This document shows positions 57,784 through 64,000 of a stretch of DNA of 64,000 nt, one piece after another. The DNA is from Rhodococcus sp. Z13 (GTDB lineage Bacteria; Actinomycetota; Actinomycetes; Mycobacteriales; Mycobacteriaceae): positions 248,001 through 312,000 of the forward strand of contig NZ_CP107551.1 in assembly GCF_025837095.1 (NCBI RefSeq), given 5' to 3'. The notes under the pieces are model-generated. The model was given only the letters and a program-made list of their open reading frames with translations, was not told the DNA's origin and did not search any database. A program made the translations under genes and the position numbers. Numbering within the stretch: the stretch's first letter is position 1; each line of letters opens with the position of its first letter.

Positions 57784-58344
57784 TCACGCCCCGGCCTGCA
57801 CCGCGGCGTCCGCCTCGGGACCGGCCTGCCAGCGGAACACCCCGCCGCCCTGGGCGTAGGACAGGTGACCGCCGAGCGCCCCACCCGCACCGACCGCTCC
57901 CATATCGAGCAGACCCCACAGCGTGGCGGCCCGATCGGATCCGCGGGTGCGGAGCACATAGGACGTCAGGAAGCAGTCGATCGCCACCGCGTTCGAGACG
58001 GCGTGCACCGCCCCGACCCGCCGTTGGCGGACGTCCTGCAGGGCGGAGAAGTCGGCGTAGCCGGTCACCACCGTCGGGAGGGCGGCGAGCAGACCGATGC
58101 CCACGAGACGCCGCGAGGCGTCCCGCTGCCCGCGCATCAGGTCGAGCAGCAGCGCCCCGCTCCACATCCCGATGGGCACCGTGACCAGCACGGGATGGAC
58201 CGGGTGACCCAGCCAGGACCCGCGCAGCAGCCCGTCCACCTTCCGTCCCTCGAGCAGCCCCCGGACGGTGCGGGCGACGGCCGCGGCGGGGCCGTCCACC
58301 CGGTCGAGGGATTCGACGGCGCGCAGAATTCGATGCACGTTCAT
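57784..58344 (-). CDS. DUF2231 family membrane protein
   Basis: The 186-residue protein shows the DUF2231 pattern: GHPVHPVLVTVPIGMWSGALLLDL (about 51-74) with two conserved His residues, further membrane segments around 85-105, 115-135 and 145-165, and a LGGHLSYAQG ending. The His residues could bind heme or metal; the role is unknown. The ATG at 58344 is preferred over a GTG at 58362 because TATGCC sits 6 nt before it as a possible -10. It is downstream of the RidA gene in the same direction, 41 nt away, but probably has its own promoter. Confidence 0.83.
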   Translation of the reverse strand: MNVHRILRAVESLDRVDGPAAAVARTVRGLLEGRKVDGLLRGSWLGHPVHPVLVTVPIGMWSGALLLDLMRGQRDASRRLVGIGLLAALPTVVTGYADFSALQDVRQRRVGAVHAVSNAVAIDCFLTSYVLRTRGSDRAATLWGLLDMGAVGAGGALGGHLSYAQGGGVFRWQAGPEADAAVQAGA

Positions 58345-58385
58345 GACGGGGGCATACCCCACGGCGGCGATCAGGAATCCGCAGC

Positions 58386-58862
58386 TCAGGAGACCGCGGC
58401 GGTGAGAGCGATCTCGACCGGCGCATCTCCCGGCAGGGTGTGGACGCCGATCGCGCTGCGCGCGGGCAGGTTCTCGGGGCCGAGCTCACGTTCGATCACC
58501 TCGGACGCTCCGTCCGCAACCGTGGACAGGGCTGTGAACCCGGGCGCCGTGGCAACGTAGACCACCATCTCGACGGGCCGGAACCCACGGCCGGCGGGGA
58601 GCGCCGAACGCACCGCGGCGAGCGCGTTCCCCACGGCGAGGGCGGCCGCGGACCGGGCGTCCTCGACGGACACCTCCGCCCCCACTCGGCCGGTGAGGAC
58701 CAGGACCCCGTCCCGCCGCGGTGTCATCCCGGCGGTGCGCACCGTGCCGTTCGCATACACGGCGGGCACGTACCGGCCCTGGGGAACGGGGGCGGAAACA
58801 TCCTGGACGGCTTCAGAGTTCGACACGACACCAGAATTCGACACGACATCAGAATTCGACAC
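58386..58862 (-). CDS. RidA/YjgF family protein with repeated N-terminus
   Basis: RidA proteins hydrolyse reactive enamine/imine intermediates to ketones and ammonia. The 158-residue protein has the YjgF core with RYVPAVYANGTVRTAGMTP, GNALAAVRSALP and a C-terminal GDAPVEIALTAAVS; the usual catalytic Arg of the archetype (as in RSAIGV, about 137) is present. The first 18 residues are three copies of a 6-residue unit (SNSDVV, SNSGVV, SNSEAV) encoded by an 18-bp repeat. The GTG at 58862 overlaps the GGT stop by 14 nt; other GTGs inside the repeats could be used. It ends the Rieske/GGT operon. Confidence 0.85.
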   Translation of the reverse strand: MSNSDVVSNSGVVSNSEAVQDVSAPVPQGRYVPAVYANGTVRTAGMTPRRDGVLVLTGRVGAEVSVEDARSAAALAVGNALAAVRSALPAGRGFRPVEMVVYVATAPGFTALSTVADGASEVIERELGPENLPARSAIGVHTLPGDAPVEIALTAAVS

Positions 58863-58867
58863 CGAGC
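58814..58867. repeat. 18-bp tandem repeat at the GGT/RidA gene junction
   Basis: Units at 58814-58831, 58832-58849 and 58850-58867 share CAGA(A/G)TTCGACAC with a variable end. The middle and last units are nearly identical over 14 nt. The array contains the RidA start and the GGT stop. Confidence 0.85.
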
Positions 58868-60450
58868 GCCACTCCTTCCTGTCTGGGATCGCTGCCGCCG
58901 AGCAGCACCCCGCGCTCGTCGAGCGAGACGACCTGGGCGCTGCCGTCGGCGCCGAACGCGTCGAGCGTGGTCACCCGGTGGCCGCGTTCTGCGAGGGAGG
59001 ACCGGATCTCCTCGGGGACACGCTCCTCGATGCGCAGTTCCGTCGGTTGTCCCAGGACGTCGGCGTCGGAACCGGGGAAGACCGTGAACCGGGGCGCCGA
59101 GACCGCCTGCTGGGGATCGAGTCCGTGATCGAGCAGGTGCGACAGCAGCTGGAAGTTCCACTGCACCTGACCGTCTCCACCCGGGGTGTTGCCGACGTGC
59201 TTCAGTTCCCCGGCGCTGTCGGTGACGATCCATGCGTTGAGGGTGTGCAGGGGCTTGCGTCGTGGCGCCACCTCGTTGGGATGCCCGTCCATCAGATAGG
59301 CGCCCCGGCCGAGCCGGTTGTTGAGCACGATGCCCGTGCCCGGCACCGTGAACTTGGCGCCGAAGGTGAAGGCGAGGGAGTGGATGAACGAGACCGCGCG
59401 GCCCTCGGCGTCCACGGCGACCAGTGAGGTCGTGTCCCCACCCGACACCGTGAACGCCCCGACAGGACTTCGGTTCTCGAGCCGGGCACGGCCCGCCGCG
59501 ATGTTCGCCGGGGTCAGTGCACGGTCGGCCCCGTCGTTGTCGGAACCGCACCAGCGCAACCGGTCCTCGAACGCGATCGTCGCGGCCCGGGCCATCCGGT
59601 CGACGGCGGTCGCGCCGAGCCACTGTTCGGAGGCCAGTACGCCGTCGGACAGGGCGGCCTGCTGCAGCACCATCCACCCGGGGGTCGGCAGTGGGGTCTG
59701 ATGGACGGTCGCGCCCGCATAACTGCCGGTCAGGGCGGCTTCGACGGCGACCTCCGCGCCGGCCTGCCATTCGTCGCCCGTGAACGGGGCGCCCCCGGCC
59801 TGCAGCGCGGCCACACACCGCTCGGCGAGGGAGCCCGCGTAGAAGGACTTCGGGTCCCGGGCGAGGACGCGGATCGTGTCGGCGAGATCGCGCTGGGGGA
59901 GTCGTTCACCCACGTGCGGCACCGTCCCGCCGGGGGTGTACACGCTCGCCAGCCCGGCGTCCCCGTGGATCGCGGTGAGGGCCGTCCGCACGTCGGTGCG
60001 GGTCTTCGCCGAGCAGGGCAGACCCCTCTCGGCGAGCCGGGCGGCGGCCTCCCACAGCTCCGGCAACGGCCGGCTCGCCCCGCGGGCGTGCAGGGCGGAC
60101 AGCGCGGCGGGGGCACCCGGAACGGCGACGGCCAGCGCCCCGTCGAGCGGGATGGCGTCGAATCCGCGTTCGCGGTAGAACGCGGAGGTGCCACCGTCGG
60201 GGCCGTAGCCGCTGCCGTTGACCGTCCAGACCGTACCGTCGGGATCGCGGACCACCGCGAAGGCGTCACCGCCGATACCGCACTGGCCGGGCAGCGTCAG
60301 CCAGGTCACCGCGGCCATCGCCAGCGCGGCGTCGACGGCGTTGCCCCCGTCGGCCAGGACCCGCGCTCCCGCCTGGCTCGCGAGCGGATGACTCGAGGCG
60401 ACCATGCCTCCCGTCGCGAGGGCGGGGGGTCGCAGCGCCTGCGCGCTCAT
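58849..60450 (-). CDS. Gamma-glutamyltransferase family hydrolase, cytoplasmic
   Basis: The 533-residue protein is an N-terminal-nucleophile hydrolase precursor of the gamma-glutamyltransferase/acylase family. It opens with GGMVASSHPLASQAGARVLADGGNAVDAALA and has the self-processing Thr in GGDTTSLVAVDAEG (Thr about 342), followed by GTGIVLNNRLG and NTPGGDGQVQWNFQ near the C-terminus. No signal peptide is present, unlike exported glutathione-degrading GGTs, so it likely acts on an intracellular gamma-glutamyl or acyl substrate. Its ATG overlaps the stop of the small Rieske gene as ATGA. The last codons run into an 18-bp repeat shared with the RidA gene. Confidence 0.88.
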   Translation of the reverse strand: MSAQALRPPALATGGMVASSHPLASQAGARVLADGGNAVDAALAMAAVTWLTLPGQCGIGGDAFAVVRDPDGTVWTVNGSGYGPDGGTSAFYRERGFDAIPLDGALAVAVPGAPAALSALHARGASRPLPELWEAAARLAERGLPCSAKTRTDVRTALTAIHGDAGLASVYTPGGTVPHVGERLPQRDLADTIRVLARDPKSFYAGSLAERCVAALQAGGAPFTGDEWQAGAEVAVEAALTGSYAGATVHQTPLPTPGWMVLQQAALSDGVLASEQWLGATAVDRMARAATIAFEDRLRWCGSDNDGADRALTPANIAAGRARLENRSPVGAFTVSGGDTTSLVAVDAEGRAVSFIHSLAFTFGAKFTVPGTGIVLNNRLGRGAYLMDGHPNEVAPRRKPLHTLNAWIVTDSAGELKHVGNTPGGDGQVQWNFQLLSHLLDHGLDPQQAVSAPRFTVFPGSDADVLGQPTELRIEERVPEEIRSSLAERGHRVTTLDAFGADGSAQVVSLDERGVLLGGSDPRQEGVALGVEF

Positions 60451-60803
60451 GCCGAGCGCATCCGGCGACGGCGGGGACCTTCCGGGGGTTCGCTCGGATC
60501 GATGCCGACGAAGATCTCGCCGTCTCGTTCCTCGCACGGATAGGTCTTGATCGGCTCGGTGGCCGGCGGGCAGATCGGCTCACCCGTCTCGAGATCGAAA
60601 GCGCTTCCGTGGCAGGAGCATCCGATTCCGTCCTGCACGAGCTTGCCGGACGACAGCAGGCAGTCGAGGTGGGAGCAGTAGTTCGACGTCGCGTACGCCT
60701 TGCCGTCCAGGCGGGAGATCGCGAACTCGTAGTCGTCGGCGTAGAACCGGCGGACGATGCCTTCGGGCACCTGCCCGGATCGGGCCACTCGCTTGAACTC
60801 CAT
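60447..60803 (-). CDS. Rieske [2Fe-2S] ferredoxin-like protein (second copy)
   Basis: The 118-residue protein is a single Rieske domain with Cys43-x-His45 and Cys62-x2-His65, and an extra Cys pair (Cys48, Cys64) nearby. Such proteins carry electrons to oxygenases or act as small oxygenase subunits. It ends in an unusual Pro/Arg tail (PEGPRRRRMRSA). GGAGGAAAG precedes the ATG. It sits between the aldehyde dehydrogenase and GGT genes and differs clearly from the ferredoxin at 63513. One of the two may serve a second redox step. Confidence 0.88.
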   Translation of the reverse strand: MEFKRVARSGQVPEGIVRRFYADDYEFAISRLDGKAYATSNYCSHLDCLLSSGKLVQDGIGCSCHGSAFDLETGEPICPPATEPIKTYPCEERDGEIFVGIDPSEPPEGPRRRRMRSA

Positions 60804-60844
60804 GGTCTTTCCTCCAGGCATGTGTGGTGGGTGTCGGGTCGTGG

Positions 60845-62293
60845 TCAGGCGTCGGGGGAGAGGTAGACGGTCTTCTCGGACTGGTAGAACTGCATGAGCG
60901 TCGGCCCCGCCTGTTCCTTGAACGTCTGGGTGCTCGACTGCTTGTAACCGCCGAAGGGGGCGTTCATGGCCATCCCGGTCGTGGGCTGGTTGACCTTGAC
61001 CAGGCCGGTCCGCGAGCCGGCGACGAATCGCTGTGCGTCCGCAAGGTTCTTCGTGACGATCGCGGCACTCAGCCCGAAGGCGGTGTCGTTCGCCAGGCGC
61101 AGCGCCTCGTCGAAGGAACCGGCGCGCTGGAAGGCCAGTAGCGGGCCGAAGATCTCGTCGGTCAGCAGCCGCATCCCGGGGGTGGTGTCGGCGAAGATCG
61201 TGGGCCGCACGAAGAACCCCTTCGTCGACGCCTCGCTCCGGGTGCCGCCGCACACGAGCCGGGCACCCTCGTCGACACCGATCGCGACGTAGGCGAGGAA
61301 CTTGTCGAGCTGGCCACGGCTGGCGAGGGGGCCCATCGAGATCCCTGCCTCCGCGCCGTTGCCGACGGTCAGCTGCTCGGCCCGGGCGACGACCTTCTCG
61401 AGCAGCGCGTCGTGGATCTCGTCCACCGCGACGACACGGCTGGTTCCGGTGCAGGCCTGACCCGACAATCCGAAGGCGCCCTTGATGATCAGGGCCGCTG
61501 CGGCGTCGAGATCGGCATCGGCGAGCACGACGACGGGGTTCTTGCCGCCCATCTCGAGCTGGACCCGCCGGTCGGGACCGACGGCCGCATGGATCCGCCT
61601 GCCCACCTCCGTGGACCCGGTGAACGTCACCGCCGCGACCCGCTCGTCACCGGCCACCGCGGCACCGGCCTTGCCGTCGCCCTGGACGAGGGCGATCGCC
61701 CCGGCGGGCAGACCGCCGGCGAGCAGGGCCTCGACGAGACGCTGTCCCATGAGCGGGGTGATCTCGGACGGCTTGAACAACACGGTGTTCCCGGCTGCGA
61801 GCGCGGGACCGAGCTTGCGGGAGGGGATGTTGAGCGGGAAGTTCCAAGGGGTGACGGCACCGACGATCCCGATCGGCTCGCGCACCGTGTACACCAGGGT
61901 GGAGCCGGGCGCCGGATAGGTCGCGCCCGTCGACCGGAGGGCCTCACCGGCGTAGAAGCGCAGGTTGAGCGGGGTCCGGCTCACCTCCATGGTGGCCTCG
62001 GCGCGGGTCTTGCCCTCCTCGCGGATCAGCTCCTCGACGAGGTCTGCGGCCCGGGCCTCCAGATGGTCGGCGGCGGCCTCGAGAATCGCGGCGCGACGCT
62101 CGGGCGGGGTGGCGGCCCACTCCGGGGCGGCCTTGTCCAGGGCGTCGACGGCGTTGCGCACGTCGATGGCATCGGAGTCGGGGAAGGTGCCGACGAGATC
62201 GGAATCGTCGGCGGGATTGCGCCTTTCGAAGACGGCTCCCGAAGCCGCCGGCACCCAGGCGCCGTCGACGAAGTTCAGTCCGGTGACGCTCAT
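60845..62293 (-). CDS. Aldehyde dehydrogenase (semialdehyde dehydrogenase-like)
   Basis: The 482-residue protein is an NAD(P)-dependent aldehyde dehydrogenase with the structural TPWNFPLNIPSRKLGPALAAGNTVLFKPSE block, catalytic Glu in LEMGGKNP (about 247), catalytic Cys in GQACTGTSR (about 281) and EIFGPLL. The overall pattern resembles 2-oxoglutarate-semialdehyde dehydrogenases, though that substrate is not proven. It overlaps the FAD reductase stop as ATGA and would oxidise an aldehyde made by the pathway's oxygenase or amine-handling step. Confidence 0.9.
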   Translation of the reverse strand: MSVTGLNFVDGAWVPAASGAVFERRNPADDSDLVGTFPDSDAIDVRNAVDALDKAAPEWAATPPERRAAILEAAADHLEARAADLVEELIREEGKTRAEATMEVSRTPLNLRFYAGEALRSTGATYPAPGSTLVYTVREPIGIVGAVTPWNFPLNIPSRKLGPALAAGNTVLFKPSEITPLMGQRLVEALLAGGLPAGAIALVQGDGKAGAAVAGDERVAAVTFTGSTEVGRRIHAAVGPDRRVQLEMGGKNPVVVLADADLDAAAALIIKGAFGLSGQACTGTSRVVAVDEIHDALLEKVVARAEQLTVGNGAEAGISMGPLASRGQLDKFLAYVAIGVDEGARLVCGGTRSEASTKGFFVRPTIFADTTPGMRLLTDEIFGPLLAFQRAGSFDEALRLANDTAFGLSAAIVTKNLADAQRFVAGSRTGLVKVNQPTTGMAMNAPFGGYKQSSTQTFKEQAGPTLMQFYQSEKTVYLSPDA

Positions 62294-63516
62294 GCGGGCT
62301 CGACCTCCTCGTACATCTCCCACAGATCGGTGTCCTCGTCGGCGAGGAGGTTCGCGTCGACCCGGCGGCCGACGAGTTCGCGGGCGGCCATGATGTCCTC
62401 GCCGCGGTCCATCGCGAAGGCCGCGGTGAGCACGTCCCCGGCGAGATAGAAGATCGAGAACTCGCCCGAATCGGTGTCGCCGCGCACGACGAGCTCGGTG
62501 GTGCCGACGGTGGTGCCGGTGAACTGGATGTTGCTGTCGTACTGGTCCGACCAGAACCAGTGCGGGTCGTCGGAGAGGGAGGTGCGGCCGACGATGGTGT
62601 CGGCGACGACCGCGGCCTGCCGGTTCGCGTTGTCGGAGTGCTCGACGCGGATGTGCCGGCCCTCGCGGGGAGAGAAGCGGTTCGCGACGTCCCCGGCGGC
62701 GTAGACGTATCCGGTCGAGGCGCGACCGCCGGCGTCGACCACGACGCCGTTGTCGACGGCGAGTCCACTGGCGGCCGCCACCTCGGTGTTGGGCACGATG
62801 CCGATCCCGACCACCACGGCGTCTGCCTCGATCACGTCGCCGGTGGTGGTGATGATCCGGACCCCGGCGTCCGAGGTCGTCACCGAGGCGACCCCGGTGC
62901 CGGTGCGCAGGTCGACGCCGTTGCGGCGGTGCAGATCCGCGCAGAGGGTCCCGGCCCGTGCGCCGAGGACGTTGCCGAGCAGATTCGGGGCCTGCTCGAG
63001 CACGGTCACGGTCACCCCCAGTGCCCGTGCGGTCGCAGCGATCTCGAGCCCGATGAAGCCGCCGCCGACGACGGCGAGGGACGAACCTGGAGTGAGCCGC
63101 GCGGCGAGCGCGGTCGCATCGTCGAGGGTGCGGAGGTAGTGGACCAGATCGGGACGCGTGCCGGTGGTGGCGAGGGTGCGCGGCCGGCCGCCGGTGGCGA
63201 GGACGACCGCGTCGGCGGCGATGCTGCCGCCGTCGAACTCGACGATGCGCGCCGTGGTGTCCACGCGCCGCACCGTGATCCCGGTGCGGATGTCGATGTC
63301 GTTGGCCTCGAGCCATTTCGGGGTCAGCAGCGCGAGCGACCCGGCCGGCTCCCGGCCGGCGAGGAACGCCTTCGACAGGGGAGGCCGCTGGTAGGGAGCG
63401 TGGGGTTCGTCGCCGAGCAGGACGATGCGTCCGTCGAATCCGCGGCGGCGCAGGGTGCGGGCGGCGACGGCGGCGACCTGGCCGGCGCCGACGGTGACTA
63501 CGGTGCGAACGGTCAT
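62290..63516 (-). CDS. FAD-dependent ferredoxin reductase (Rieske oxygenase type)
   Basis: The 408-residue protein passes electrons from NAD(P)H through FAD to a ferredoxin. It has an FAD Rossmann motif VGAGQVAAVAA (about 8-18, the third Gly replaced by Ala), LLGDEPHAPYQRPPLSK (about 35-51), an NAD motif VVGGGFIGLEIAA (about 150-162), GYVYAAGDVA (about 272-281) and a reductase C-terminal domain. AAGGAG lies 8 nt before the ATG at 63516. The ATG overlaps the ferredoxin stop as ATGA, the classic order for an oxygenase electron chain. Confidence 0.92.
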   Translation of the reverse strand: MTVRTVVTVGAGQVAAVAARTLRRRGFDGRIVLLGDEPHAPYQRPPLSKAFLAGREPAGSLALLTPKWLEANDIDIRTGITVRRVDTTARIVEFDGGSIAADAVVLATGGRPRTLATTGTRPDLVHYLRTLDDATALAARLTPGSSLAVVGGGFIGLEIAATARALGVTVTVLEQAPNLLGNVLGARAGTLCADLHRRNGVDLRTGTGVASVTTSDAGVRIITTTGDVIEADAVVVGIGIVPNTEVAAASGLAVDNGVVVDAGGRASTGYVYAAGDVANRFSPREGRHIRVEHSDNANRQAAVVADTIVGRTSLSDDPHWFWSDQYDSNIQFTGTTVGTTELVVRGDTDSGEFSIFYLAGDVLTAAFAMDRGEDIMAARELVGRRVDANLLADEDTDLWEMYEEVEPA

Positions 63517-63890
63517 GCCGTGCACTCCTTTCCGGAGTTCTGCGCGTCGCGTCGTGGGGTGGGGTCAATGTGGACGGTGTCGTCGCGCACGAGGACGGGA
63601 TAGGTCGGCTGGCAGAGGTCCTGGTCCTCCTCGTAGCCGGTCTCGAGGTCGAACTGCCACTGGTGGCCGGGGCAGATGACACGGCCGTGGAGGAGCGTGC
63701 CCTTCGTCAGGGAACGATCCTGATGGACGCACAGGTCGGCGAAGGCGTAGATGCGGTCGTTCGCGTGGAACAGGGCGATCGCGACACCATCGACCTCCAC
63801 GCGCACCTTGCGGCGCCGGGTCACCTCCTTCACGGTCGCGACGGCGACCCAGGTCTGCGGGGCGGCGGTATCCGTGGTCTCGGTGGACAT
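63513..63890 (-). CDS. Rieske [2Fe-2S] ferredoxin
   Basis: The 125-residue protein has the Rieske ligands Cys54-x-His56 and Cys73-x2-His76 (CVHQDRS, CPGHQWQFDLETG) and no redox-domain fusion. It would carry electrons from the adjacent FAD reductase to an oxygenase. AAGGAGAAAC precedes the ATG. A 12-bp hairpin lies between it and the next upstream gene, which is cut by the window edge. Confidence 0.92.
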   Translation of the reverse strand: MSTETTDTAAPQTWVAVATVKEVTRRRKVRVEVDGVAIALFHANDRIYAFADLCVHQDRSLTKGTLLHGRVICPGHQWQFDLETGYEEDQDLCQPTYPVLVRDDTVHIDPTPRRDAQNSGKECTA

Positions 63891-63914
63891 GTTTCTCCTT
63901 CGCTCGTGTGCGGC

Positions 63915-63949
63915 GGGGAGCGGAAGACGTTGCGCGGCTTCCGCTCCCC
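63915..63949 (-). terminator. Intra-operon hairpin upstream of the Rieske ferredoxin
   Basis: GGGGAGCGGAAG (63915-63926) pairs perfectly with CTTCCGCTCCCC (63938-63949) around 11 nt. It follows the stop of the truncated gene by 11 nt. It may attenuate or process the operon message. Confidence 0.65.
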
Positions 63950-63960
63950 ACACATCGGGA

Positions 63961-64000
63961 TCAGGCGGACGCCAACTCCAGGTCGGGTGCGACGTAGGTG
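63961..64000 (-). CDS. 3' end of a gene cut by the window edge, probably the oxygenase
   Basis: Only the last 12 codons are visible, reading TYVAPDLELASA and then a TGA at 63963-63961. The tail alone does not identify the product. Its position directly before a Rieske ferredoxin and its reductase makes an oxygenase component, either a Rieske alpha subunit or a P450, the likeliest content; this is inference. Confidence 0.45.
   Translation of the reverse strand, partial: TYVAPDLELASA

Noticed and set aside
60845-63682. A 945-codon frame suggesting an ALDH fusion
   Set aside because: The N-terminal 463 codons are a wrong-frame reading of the FAD reductase and ferredoxin genes. The ALDH starts at its own ATG at 62293.

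Overview
The window is high-GC actinobacterial chromosome. The 16S gene at 2168-3690 carries signatures I associate with Rhodococcus, close to the rhodochrous/pyridinivorans/ruber group. The actinobacterial-type 23S insertion near 5560, the tRNA-free 16S-23S spacer, the mycobacterial-like aspC-ffs-dnaX neighbourhood and many leaderless genes all fit Nocardiaceae. I see no transposase, integrase, prophage or CRISPR array. Most genes are ordinary chromosomal genes; the less usual parts are the Dcm/Vsr pair at the left edge and the catabolic operon at the right edge.

Layout. 1-1597: a Vsr-type mismatch endonuclease (cut by the window edge) and a C5-cytosine methyltransferase. 1598-7377: rrn leader, 16S, 23S, 5S and terminator. 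7516-13876: a GIY-YIG-like protein, a membrane protein, a glycolipid-binding-fold protein, amidase plus prephenate dehydrogenase, and the tadA pair. 13923-14050: tRNA-Ser(CGA) and terminator. 14157-20149: an Ltp-domain protein, a TetR/DHA2 efflux pair, YceI, a sterol-desaturase-like hydroxylase, an Rrf2 regulator and a TetR regulator. 20205-26249: an MMPL transporter and a heterodimeric ABC exporter. 26344-33334: ROK regulator, lysG/lysE, a CDF transporter, a flavin-fold protein and a P-type ATPase. 33467-39452: an MFS gene coupled to tgt, a queuosine-precursor transporter, two Pro-rich membrane proteins and gluQ. 39462-43973: a LysR-regulated MHS transporter/SDR dehydrogenase pair, TetR and DUF1275. 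44129-50005: a secreted HNH lipoprotein, tRNA-Ser(GGA), 4.5S RNA, aspartate aminotransferase, a DnaA-box cluster, an unknown membrane protein, a HhH-GPD glycosylase and a secreted serine protease. 50030-53751: a sseA-thiM-LLM monooxygenase operon with a divergent GntR regulator. 53770-57721: PadR, dnaX, a decayed DUF2254 remnant and a 37-residue membrane protein. 57784-64000: DUF2231, then a tightly overlapped operon (read leftward) of Rieske ferredoxin, FAD reductase, aldehyde dehydrogenase, second Rieske protein, gamma-glutamyltransferase-like hydrolase and RidA.

Genes that work together. Tgt, the YhhQ-type transporter and GluQRS form a queuosine salvage and tRNA(Asp) glutamylation set. LysG sits divergent to the lysine/arginine exporter LysE that it should control. 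TetR/MFS, TetR/MMPL, LysR/MHS-SDR and GntR/sseA each have a dyad or promoter in the shared or upstream gap. The right-hand Rieske/GGT/RidA operon looks like an oxygenase pathway that may pass through gamma-glutamylated intermediates; its substrate and its oxygenase, probably just right of the window, are not visible.

A recurring feature is a -10 hexamer of the type TANNNT lying 6-8 nt before the start codon, which marks probable leaderless transcripts. I used it to choose starts and to support a very small gene at 57608. All calls come from reading the sequence; no database search was run.
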